From contig NZ_BQHW01000024.1 of assembly GCF_021602025.1 (NCBI RefSeq), positions 44,061-108,060 on the forward strand: 64,000 nt of DNA, written 5' to 3'. This document shows, one piece after another, positions 27,311-34,432 of this stretch. This DNA is from Pseudomonas ceruminis (GTDB lineage: Bacteria > Pseudomonadota > Gammaproteobacteria > Pseudomonadales > Pseudomonadaceae). Made by a program: the position numbers and the translations under genes. The notes beneath the pieces are model-generated. The model had not been told where the DNA came from, searched no databases, and saw only the letters and a list, made by a program, of their open reading frames with translations. Each line of letters starts with the position of its first letter. Positions within the stretch are counted from its first letter, which is position 1.

Positions 27311-28627
27311 TTGAAGCAGCTTCATGCCCCCACCGTATCGCCCCGTCCCTCGGCTTGCCCGGGGTTGTGGCGCATCGTCAGTGCCCGCGACGGCGGCATC
27401 TGCCGGATCAAGCTGCCTGGTGGCCTGCTGCTGGCCGACCAGGCGGATGCGGTGGCGGGCGCGGCCGAGCGGTTCGCCGCGGGCGTGATCGAGGCGACCA
27501 ACCGCGGCAACCTGCAGATTCGCGGCATAGGCGCTGACCACAGCGGCCTGATCGACAGCCTGCTGGCCGCCGGGCTGGGCCCGCGCGACGCCGCCAGTGA
27601 CGATGTGCGCAACCTGATGCTGAGCCCGCTGGCCGGGCATGACCCGGCAATGGTGCTGGATGTCCGGCCACTGGGTGAGCAGATCCTCAGCCTGCTGCAA
27701 GGCACGCCACGCTTTCACCAACTGTCGGCCAAGTTCGCCGTGCAACTGGACGGCGGCGAAGGCCTGGCCATGCTCGAGCACCCTCATGACCTGTGGTTGT
27801 CGGCAATGCGCCTTGACCAGCGCACCTGGCTGGCGTTTGGCCTGGCGGGTTGCCCTGGCGATGGCCAGGTGCTGGGCGCGGTGCCGTTGGAGCAGGGCCT
27901 GGCGTTGGTACGCGCGGTGCTCGAGCGGTTCCTTGACCTGGCCAACCCGGATCAGGCGCGGATGCGCCAGTTGCTTGCCGGCTACCCGGTGGCGCGGTTC
28001 ATCGCAGGCCTTGGGCTCGATCTGCGCCGCGATGCGGCGGTGCTCGGCTGGCGCCGCGAAGCAGGCAACAGCCCATGGCTGGGTGCGTTGGCGCAGCGGC
28101 ACGGCATGGCACTGGGCGTCGCGCCGCCGCTTGGCAGGCTGACGGCCGACATGTTGCGCGGCGCTGCCCGCGTTGCCCGTGAGTGTGGGGATGGCAGCCT
28201 TCGCCTGAGCCCCTGGCAGAGCCTGATGCTGACGGGCATCGCTGCGACCCGTATCGCCCAGGCGCAACGTACGCTGTCAGCCTTGGGCCTGCTTTGCCAC
28301 GACCATGAACCCTTGGCCCGCGTGGTCGCCTGTACAGGTGCCAGCGGCTGTGCCAAGGCGCACGGTGAGACCAAGACCGATGCCGTGACCCTGGCAGCCC
28401 TGTTGCCCACTGGCGCGCCTGCCAGCGTGCACCTGTCCGGCTGCTCGCGTTCGTGTGCCGTGGCCCATGTCGCCCCGGCCACCCTGCTGGCCCGCTCGCC
28501 GGGCCGCTATGACCTCTATTTGCGTGACGCGCAGTTGCCGGGCTTCGGTGCCCTGCGCGCCACCGACCTCACCTTGAACGAAGCAGGCGCCATGCTCGCC
28601 CTGCCGACGGAGCACCTTGATGATTGA
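27311..28627 (+). CDS. cobG: Precorrin-3B synthase CobG
   Basis: About 438 residues of the nitrite/sulfite reductase fold, with two ferredoxin-like half repeats. The Fe-S ligand motif is visible as 'CTGASGCAKAHGETK' with the later 'SGCSRSC', as in CobG, the O2-dependent enzyme that makes precorrin-3B and sets up ring contraction. The start is uncertain: TTG 27311 (GGA 7 bases upstream) is preferred, TTG 27296 is also in frame, and no ATG or GTG fits. First gene of cobG-cobH-cobI-cobJ; the stop overlaps cobH by 8 bases. Confidence 0.88.
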   Translation: MKQLHAPTVSPRPSACPGLWRIVSARDGGICRIKLPGGLLLADQADAVAGAAERFAAGVIEATNRGNLQIRGIGADHSGLIDSLLAAGLGPRDAASDDVRNLMLSPLAGHDPAMVLDVRPLGEQILSLLQGTPRFHQLSAKFAVQLDGGEGLAMLEHPHDLWLSAMRLDQRTWLAFGLAGCPGDGQVLGAVPLEQGLALVRAVLERFLDLANPDQARMRQLLAGYPVARFIAGLGLDLRRDAAVLGWRREAGNSPWLGALAQRHGMALGVAPPLGRLTADMLRGAARVARECGDGSLRLSPWQSLMLTGIAATRIAQAQRTLSALGLLCHDHEPLARVVACTGASGCAKAHGETKTDAVTLAALLPTGAPASVHLSGCSRSCAVAHVAPATLLARSPGRYDLYLRDAQLPGFGALRATDLTLNEAGAMLALPTEHLDD

Positions 28628-29246
28628 CTACATCCGCGATGGTCAGGAGATCTATCGCAATTCTTTCCGGATCATCCGAGAGGAAGCCCGACTCGAGCGG
28701 ATTCCCGCAGACCTGGAAAAACTCGCCGTGCGTGTGATCCATGCCTGCGGCATGGTCGAGGCCATCGACGGCCTGCAGTTCTCCGAAGGTGCCGGGCGCG
28801 CCGGGCGTGAAGCCTTGGCCAATGGCGCACCGATCCTGTGCGATGCGCACATGGTCGCCGAAGGTATTACCCGCGCCCGCCTGCCTGCGGACAACAAGGT
28901 GATCTGCACCCTGCGTGACCCAAGCGTTCCCGGCTTGGCCAAGGACGCCGGCAACACCCGCTCCGCCGTCGCGCTGGAGCTGTGGCGGTCGCATCTGGAA
29001 GGCAGCGTGGTGGTGATCGGCAATGCCCCGACCGCCCTGTTCTACCTGCTGGAAATGCTCGACGCGGGGGCGCCCAAGCCTGCGCTCATCCTCGGCTTCC
29101 CGGTCGGTTTCGTGGGCGCGGCTGAGTCCAAGGCGATGCTCGCCGCCGACAGCCGTGGCGTCCCGTTCGTGATCATGCAAGGTCGCCTGGGCGGCAGTGC
29201 GATGGCTGCGGCCGCAGTCAATGCCCTGGCCACGGAGGTGGAATGA
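28620..29246 (+). CDS. cobH: Precorrin-8X methylmutase CobH
   Basis: A 208-residue CobH/CbiC protein. The catalytic His lies in '[20 protein letters not shown]', and '[12 protein letters not shown]' plus '[13 protein letters not shown]' are family motifs. It moves the methyl group from C-11 to C-12 to form hydrogenobyrinate (or cobyrinate). ATG 28620 overlaps the cobG stop by 8 bases, and its own stop overlaps the cobI start, so translation is coupled. Confidence 0.95.
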   Translation: MIDYIRDGQEIYRNSFRIIREEARLERIPADLEKLAVRVIHACGMVEAIDGLQFSEGAGRAGREALANGAPILCDAHMVAEGITRARLPADNKVICTLRDPSVPGLAKDAGNTRSAVALELWRSHLEGSVVVIGNAPTALFYLLEMLDAGAPKPALILGFPVGFVGAAESKAMLAADSRGVPFVIMQGRLGGSAMAAAAVNALATEVE

Positions 29247-29974
29247 TGGCGCGTGGACGTCTGCTTGGCCTGGGCGTGGGCCCTGGTGACCCCGAGCTGA
29301 TCACCGTCAAGGCACTGCGCCTGTTGCGCGAGGCCCCGGTGGTTGCCTACTTCGTGGCCAAGGGCAAGCGTGGCAATGCCTTCGGCATCATCGAGGCACA
29401 CCTGCAACCTGCGCAAACGCTGTTGCCGCTGGTCTATCCGGTGACCACCGAGGTGCTGCCGGCACCGTTGTCGTACGAACAGGTGATCAGCGACTTCTAC
29501 GATGAAGCGGGCGAGCAGGTGGCCCAACACCTGGATGCCGGTCGCGATGTGGCGGTGATCTGCGAGGGCGACCCCTTCTTCTATGGCTCCTACATGTACC
29601 TGCATGACCGCCTGGCGCAGCGCTATGAGGCGCAGGTGATACCCGGCGTCTGCTCGATGCTCGGTGGTGCTTCGGTACTGGGCGCCCCGCTGGTGTATCG
29701 CAACCAGAGCCTGTCGGTGCTGTCCGGCGTGCTGCCAGCCGAGGAGCTCAAGCGCCGCCTGGCCGATGCCGATGCAGCGGTGATCATGAAGCTTGGCCGC
29801 AATTTCCCCAAGGTGCGCCAGGTGCTTGGCGAACTTGGCCTGGATACGCGTGCGCTGTACGTCGAACGGGCCACCATGGCCAACCAGAAAATCGTCGCAC
29901 TGGACGCGGTCGACCCACAGTCGTCTCCGTATTTCTCGCTGATTATCGTGCCGGGTGAAAAATGGCAGGGGTGA
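29243..29974 (+). CDS. cobI: Precorrin-2 C20-methyltransferase CobI
   Basis: A 243-residue tetrapyrrole methylase with the '[20 protein letters not shown]' start, '[19 protein letters not shown]' and '[19 protein letters not shown]' motifs of CobI/CbiL. It methylates C-20 of precorrin-2. GGAGG lies upstream of the ATGATG; either ATG (29243 or 29246) may start translation. The 3' end overlaps the longer form of cobJ by 13 bases. Confidence 0.94.
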   Translation: MMARGRLLGLGVGPGDPELITVKALRLLREAPVVAYFVAKGKRGNAFGIIEAHLQPAQTLLPLVYPVTTEVLPAPLSYEQVISDFYDEAGEQVAQHLDAGRDVAVICEGDPFFYGSYMYLHDRLAQRYEAQVIPGVCSMLGGASVLGAPLVYRNQSLSVLSGVLPAEELKRRLADADAAVIMKLGRNFPKVRQVLGELGLDTRALYVERATMANQKIVALDAVDPQSSPYFSLIIVPGEKWQG

Positions 29975-29976
29975 GC

Positions 29977-31674
29977 ATGGACAAGGCAGCGGCAATTATC
30001 GTGCTTGGCACCGGCAGCCTGACCACCGCGCGGCGCATCCAGCAGCGCTACCCACAGGCGACGATCCATGGCCTGGCTGGCCGGGTGGACGGCGCGGACC
30101 AGTACTACGAGGCGTTTGGCGACACGCTGCGGGCGTTGTACCAGCAAGACACGCCAATCATCGCACTGTGCGCGGCGGGCATCGTGATCCGTAGCCTTGC
30201 CAGCCTGCTCAACGAAAAAGGCGCCGAGCCGCCGGTGCTGGCGGTGGCTGAGGACGGCAGCGCGGTGGTGCCGCTGCTCGGTGGGCTCAGCGGCGTCAAT
30301 GTCATGGCCCGCGAGCTCGCTGAAACGCTGGGTGTGGCGGCAGCGATCACCACCAGTGGCGAGCTGCGGTTTGGCACTTGCCTGCTCAACCCGCCTGAGG
30401 GGTACGCCCTGGCGGATATCGAACAGGGCAAACGCTTCGTGTCCGACCTGCTGGCCGGGGAGGCGGTGCGTATCGAGGGGCATGCGCCTTGGCTGGCCCA
30501 GGCTCAGCTGCCTGCCAGCGAGGCTGCCCAGCGCACCATCCATGTAGGCAGCAGCGCCCGTCCCGCCAGCCGTGACGAGCTGTTGATCCACCCCCGCTCG
30601 GTGCTGGTGGCAGTGGAGGCGGTTGGGCCCGGGCTGGCCGAGCGCGTGCGTGGCGCCCTGCACGAGGCGGGTATCGCCGAGCAATCGTTGGCTTGCCTGC
30701 TGGCTGCCGAACAGGCAATGGCTGAACCCGCGTTGCAGGATGCGGCTCAGGCGTTGGGGGTTGCAGTGCGATTCGCATCCACCGCCAGCACCCTCGCCAC
30801 CATGGCCGGCGACGCCTTGCCGGGTGCCCGGCTGATCGAACAGCCGGGCCTGGTCATCGCGGTCGCATCGGCGCCCATCGAGGCCGACCGGGTAGGACGC
30901 AAGCGGGGGCGCCTGGCAGTGATCGGCCTGGGCCCTGGCGCTGCCGAGCTGATGGTACCCGCGGTCAAGGCCGAGCTTGCGCGCGCTGAGGATGTGCTGG
31001 GCTATGAAACCTACGTGCGCATGGCTGGTCCGTTCCGTGCCGACCAAGTGCTGCACTGCACTGACAACCGCGAAGAGATGCAGCGCGCTCGCCATGCTTT
31101 CGAGCTGGCCGCCCAAGGGCGTTCGGTGGTGGTGGTGTCGTCGGGTGACCCGGGAGTGTTCGCTATGGCAGCCGCTGTGCTCGAAGCACTGCATGCCTCC
31201 AGCGACCCCGCCTGGCACCGGGTCGATCTGCACATACTGCCAGGTGTCTCAGCCTCGCTGGCAACCGCTGCCCAGGCGGGGGCGCCGCTGGGCCATGACT
31301 TCTGCGTGATGTCGCTCTCGGACAACCTCAAACCGTGGTCGATCATTGAAAAACGCCTGGACCTCGCCGCCCAGGCGGACCTGGTGCTGGCGTTCTACAA
31401 CCCGATTTCCAAGTCCAGACCGCACCAGCTTGGGGTGGCGCTGGAGGTTGTGCGTCGGCACCGCGAGGGGAACACGCCTGTAGTCCTTGGCCGTGACATT
31501 GGTAGGCCGGGGCAGACACTGAGGGTCATTACATTGGCCGAACTGCTGCCGGAAATGGTCGACATGCGCACGATGGTGCTGGTCGGCTCCTCGACGACCT
31601 GCGTCTTTGAACGCCCTGGAGGTGGGGCGTGGGTCTATACGCCTCGCTGGTATCCCACCCCACAGGGTCGGTAG
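29977..31674 (+). CDS. cobJ: Precorrin-3B C17-methyltransferase CobJ, fused to CbiG/CobE domains
   Basis: A 565-residue fusion. The N-terminal CbiG-type part spans about 1-310 (CbiG_N 'PIIALCAAGIVIRSLASLL' with 'TTSGELRFG'; CbiG_C/CobE region 'EQSLACLLAAEQAMAEPAL' to 'STLATMAGDALPGA'), followed by the CobJ/CbiH methylase (about 310-565, 'LAVIGLGPGAAELMVPAVKA' and 'FYNPISKSRPHQL'). It methylates C-17 with ring contraction. ATG 29977 (aggggtgagc before it) is preferred to ATG 29962. Last recognisable gene of the cob operon. Confidence 0.93.
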   Translation: MDKAAAIIVLGTGSLTTARRIQQRYPQATIHGLAGRVDGADQYYEAFGDTLRALYQQDTPIIALCAAGIVIRSLASLLNEKGAEPPVLAVAEDGSAVVPLLGGLSGVNVMARELAETLGVAAAITTSGELRFGTCLLNPPEGYALADIEQGKRFVSDLLAGEAVRIEGHAPWLAQAQLPASEAAQRTIHVGSSARPASRDELLIHPRSVLVAVEAVGPGLAERVRGALHEAGIAEQSLACLLAAEQAMAEPALQDAAQALGVAVRFASTASTLATMAGDALPGARLIEQPGLVIAVASAPIEADRVGRKRGRLAVIGLGPGAAELMVPAVKAELARAEDVLGYETYVRMAGPFRADQVLHCTDNREEMQRARHAFELAAQGRSVVVVSSGDPGVFAMAAAVLEALHASSDPAWHRVDLHILPGVSASLATAAQAGAPLGHDFCVMSLSDNLKPWSIIEKRLDLAAQADLVLAFYNPISKSRPHQLGVALEVVRRHREGNTPVVLGRDIGRPGQTLRVITLAELLPEMVDMRTMVLVGSSTTCVFERPGGGAWVYTPRWYPTPQGR

Positions 31675-31694
31675 TCGGGAAACCCTTCAGTCCT

Positions 31695-31715
31695 GCCAGG
31701 TAGCGACGACCTGGC
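31695..31715 (+). terminator. Small hairpin between cobJ and the three-gene cassette
   Basis: Perfect 7-base arms GCCAGGT/ACCTGGC with a 7-base loop, 20 bases after the cobJ stop. No U-tract follows, so termination is uncertain and read-through from the cob operon into the next three genes is possible. Confidence 0.35.
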
Positions 31716-31761
31716 TATGGTGCTCCCCCCACTCAAGGGGCAACCATGAAGGATTTTTCCC

Positions 31762-32442
31762 ATGTCCGATGCAAAAGAGCTCTCCACGAATAACGCCGCT
31801 ATTTTGGTGGAGGGCAACTTGCTGGCGTGCGGCGCCGGCATGTCTGCACAAAGCCGCCACGATGTAAAAAACGCTTTCCACTTCGCCACCCTGGTCGCGG
31901 ACAAGGCATTCGATGCCGAAAAGCAGAGCCGCGAATGGTATGACAAGTTTGTCGATGTCATGCGCGACCTTGGCTTTACCATCCCCAAACGTAGCTTTGA
32001 ACTTGAAACGTGCGCTGAACTGTCGGTTACCGTCGGCGCCGTTGCGATCCGTGCTATTGGCGCTGCGGGCAACGCCATGCTCGGTGGCACGGTGCTGGGC
32101 GATCTAGCCAAGATGGCGTTCGACAAGATGACGACCATCGAGAACGATGCACGCATTTTGGAACACAAACGCAAGAACAAGGCCAGGGGCATGGTGGGCC
32201 TGGCGGCGTGTACCGAGACGGCCAAGGGCGATGTCGTCATGGTGGTCAGTTGTGTGCAGGCCGCTGCGCCCAAGTTGGATGACGATGTATTAGGGATCCA
32301 GTGGACGCTGGACAGGTCGAAGTATTATTCCGGTATTGCAGTGCTGACACTGAACACCTTCGTCTATGACAAGGTGCGTGAAACGGTGGAAAACAAGCTT
32401 GGCGTGCGCAGCATCGAAAACGTCCTTCAATATGATATCTGA
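31762..32442 (+). CDS. Unrecognised protein, first of a three-paralogue cassette
   Basis: A 226-residue protein I do not recognise. AAGGA lies 8 bases before ATG 31762. There is no signal peptide. A helical N-terminal part (about 25-75) carries 'FATLVADKAFDAEKQSREWY' and ends 'RDLGFTIPK'. A Gly/Ala-rich hydrophobic stretch follows (about 88-117, 'AIGAAGNAMLGGTVLGDLA'), then a likely beta-rich C-terminal half with 'GDVVMVVSCVQ' and 'YYSGIAVLTLNTFVYDKV'. The W-Y/F-x3-Y/F plus LG-F/W pattern recurs in the next two proteins, so the three are probably distant paralogues. Function unknown; do not infer a cobalamin role from position alone. Confidence 0.8.
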   Translation: MSDAKELSTNNAAILVEGNLLACGAGMSAQSRHDVKNAFHFATLVADKAFDAEKQSREWYDKFVDVMRDLGFTIPKRSFELETCAELSVTVGAVAIRAIGAAGNAMLGGTVLGDLAKMAFDKMTTIENDARILEHKRKNKARGMVGLAACTETAKGDVVMVVSCVQAAAPKLDDDVLGIQWTLDRSKYYSGIAVLTLNTFVYDKVRETVENKLGVRSIENVLQYDI

Positions 32443-32501
32443 GAAGCACGCGGCAGCAGCGATGTTGCCGCGCTTCTGGACCTTCGTGATGAGAGGTCGT
32501 T

Positions 32502-33194
32502 ATGGATGAAGCAGCCAAAGCATTGGCGCTGATAGGCGGTACGGCATTATTGAATGAGCCGGGACAGGACGAAAGGCAACGTCAGGCCGCTTGGGATTCA
32601 ATGCTGTATGCGCAACTGGTCGCCAACAAGCAAGCCGGCTCGCGGTTTGATGATTACGACGCGTGGTACGCGGCTTATACCGCCACGTATCGTCAGTTGG
32701 GCTGGTTGAAAATCGCCGGGACGCATGACCAGCGGCAGTTGGGCATGGCGAGGCCGAATGGGCCGATCCAGCCGCTGGAAGCCTGGATGCGGATACGCGC
32801 TATCGAACACAAGGCAGTGGTGGCTGCGGTGACGGGGCAGTTGAGCCGCTCAGGGGCAGCCTTTGGCCATTTACTTAAGTTTTGTGCACGCGATGAGGCA
32901 GGTGTCTCCAGTGTTGTGGTGGAGATTGGGTTGCTCAAGCCCGGGCCTGTCATGGACTTATGCAGCATTGCACTGCACACCACTAAACCCATCACGGGTT
33001 ATGCGCTGAGTACGCTAATGAGTGAGCAGTTGAAGCAGGGTGAGGCTGTGTTCAATGGCGTTTCCCTGGCCTTGGATAGCGAGCGGTTCGCCCCTCAGCG
33101 TGACGAACTCAAATCGCTGATGGCAAGCAAAGATCAGCACGGTGCGTATCGTTTCTATCTGAACGCCGAGCGCACAGGAGAAGAGTATGAGTAA
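32502..33194 (+). CDS. Unrecognised protein, second of a three-paralogue cassette
   Basis: A 230-residue soluble protein I do not recognise. GAGAGG precedes ATG 32502. The N-terminal helical region has 'YAQLVANKQAGSRF' and 'YDAWYAAYTATYRQLGWLK', matching in order and spacing the first protein (LVADK, EWY, LGF) and the third (DWFAYY, FLGW). The middle is Ala-rich helical (about 105-140), and the C-terminal half has 'AGVSSVVVEIGLLKPGPVMD' and 'TGYALSTLMSEQLKQGEAVF', again parallel to its neighbours. No signal peptide or catalytic motif is apparent. Its end overlaps the start of the third gene by 8 bases. Confidence 0.8.
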   Translation: MDEAAKALALIGGTALLNEPGQDERQRQAAWDSMLYAQLVANKQAGSRFDDYDAWYAAYTATYRQLGWLKIAGTHDQRQLGMARPNGPIQPLEAWMRIRAIEHKAVVAAVTGQLSRSGAAFGHLLKFCARDEAGVSSVVVEIGLLKPGPVMDLCSIALHTTKPITGYALSTLMSEQLKQGEAVFNGVSLALDSERFAPQRDELKSLMASKDQHGAYRFYLNAERTGEEYE

Positions 33195-33810
33195 TGCCAC
33201 ATCTGCCGTTATTGGCGCAGGTATTGTTTCGTTCCTGCCGGGCCTTGCCGCGACGCAAAAAAATAAAGTGAAACTGGCACTTGCCATGGCTGAGCGGGCG
33301 ACCGCTACGGCTTATAAGGAAGGTTTGATAAAAGACTGGTTTGCTTACTACCGCAACCAGCTCAAGTTCCTGGGGTGGGATGCGGTGACGGCTGAGCAAA
33401 TTCACTGGCCGGACAAAACGCGAACCGAGCAGACGGATCACGTGTTGCAGACCTTCTCCAAAGCGGCGGGGGACAGCTTCGCCTCGTCAATCAACGTGTC
33501 CATGCGCACGCTGCTGTCCAAGCCGACGCTGCTCAAAGAACTTGAGAAAAAGGCGTTCGAGCGGCAGCACTTTCAATTGTTGGCCTGTGCGCCGGCCGGT
33601 AATAATCGAGTCGATATGGTGCTTTATCACGAAACGGATAAGCAGTCTGTTTTCAGTGCGGGGTTCATCAGCCGCAAGCGCGGTCATAAGCATGTACGCG
33701 CGGAGCTTGTTCGGTTCAACATCCTGGCCTTTGAGAACAGTGTCTTGCCAAACGTCCAGGAAAGCGTAGTCAAGGTATCCCTGGAGCGTATTCATGACTA
33801 TGGCATCTAA
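33187..33810 (+). CDS. Unrecognised protein, third of a three-paralogue cassette
   Basis: A 207-residue protein I do not recognise. AGGAG, inside the end of the preceding gene, lies 7 bases before ATG 33187, so translation is coupled. The N-terminus is mildly hydrophobic (SAVIGAGIVSFLPGLAA) but lacks a clear signal cleavage site. Then comes the shared helical motif 'KDWFAYYRNQLKFLGWDA' (about 49-66), and a C-terminal half with 'LLACAPAGNNRVDMVLYHET' and 'ELVRFNILAFENSVLPNVQE', parallel to the first protein. By hand count, six of its 60-base lines average about 52% GC, against about 67% for two lines of cobJ. Function unknown. Confidence 0.8.
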   Translation: MSNATSAVIGAGIVSFLPGLAATQKNKVKLALAMAERATATAYKEGLIKDWFAYYRNQLKFLGWDAVTAEQIHWPDKTRTEQTDHVLQTFSKAAGDSFASSINVSMRTLLSKPTLLKELEKKAFERQHFQLLACAPAGNNRVDMVLYHETDKQSVFSAGFISRKRGHKHVRAELVRFNILAFENSVLPNVQESVVKVSLERIHDYGI

Positions 33811-34403
33811 GGCGCCAGATACCCTTTGATCCCGGTAAAAATGATCTGGGCCGCCAATGCGCAAACGAACAGCCCCATCAAACGGCTGACGATCTGCAGG
33901 CCCTGGTCACCGAGGATCCGTTCGATGCCGTGCGACAGGTACAGCACCAGGCCCACGGTGAAGCTGGCCAGTGCAATGCTGACGATGGCCAGCGCCTTGT
34001 CGTCCCAATGCGGCTGGCTCACGCCCATCACCAGCAGGGCACCGATGGTGCCTGGGCCTACGGTGAGCGGGATGGTCAGCGGCACGATGGTCACATCCTG
34101 CTGCACGTTGTCGGCTTGCACGGCCGGTTTGCCCTGGGCCATGCCCAGCGCCGAGATGAACAGAACGCTGCCAGCGCCGATCCGGAAGGCGTCTGCAGTG
34201 ATGCCGAAGATACCGAAGATCACCCGCCCGAACAGGTATAGCAGCACACTGGCAATCAGTGCGGCGAAGGCGACTTTCCAGGCAAGTTGCTTGCGCTCTT
34301 TGATGGAGTGGCCTCGGGTCAGCCCAATGAAGCACGACAGCACGAAGAATGGGCTATAGAGCACGAGCATCTTCAGGTAGACACTGAACAACTCATGGAG
34401 CAT
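33807..34403 (-). CDS. MarC-family (UPF0056) inner-membrane protein
   Basis: A 198-residue protein with six predicted helices. The family motifs 'PFFVLSCFIGLTRG', 'FRIGAGSVLFISALGM' and 'IVPLTIPLTVGPGTIGALLV' are clear. MarC proteins were once linked to multiple antibiotic resistance, but their role remains undefined. ATG 34403 is chosen by the family start MLHELFSVYLKML. Its stop codon interlocks with that of the cassette's third gene (CTAA on the plus strand), so the two genes converge with no spacer. Confidence 0.88.
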   Translation of the reverse strand: MLHELFSVYLKMLVLYSPFFVLSCFIGLTRGHSIKERKQLAWKVAFAALIASVLLYLFGRVIFGIFGITADAFRIGAGSVLFISALGMAQGKPAVQADNVQQDVTIVPLTIPLTVGPGTIGALLVMGVSQPHWDDKALAIVSIALASFTVGLVLYLSHGIERILGDQGLQIVSRLMGLFVCALAAQIIFTGIKGYLAP

Positions 34404-34432
34404 GAGGTGGGTCCTTGTAGAAGCGATATCCG

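Noticed and set aside
31675-33810. Prophage, IS or integrative element carrying the three-gene cassette
   Set aside because: No transposase, integrase, tRNA or flanking direct repeat was seen; only the lower GC suggests transfer.
31762-33810. The three cassette genes as further cobalamin enzymes
   Set aside because: They share no motif with any Cob/Cbi family and differ in base composition from the cob genes.
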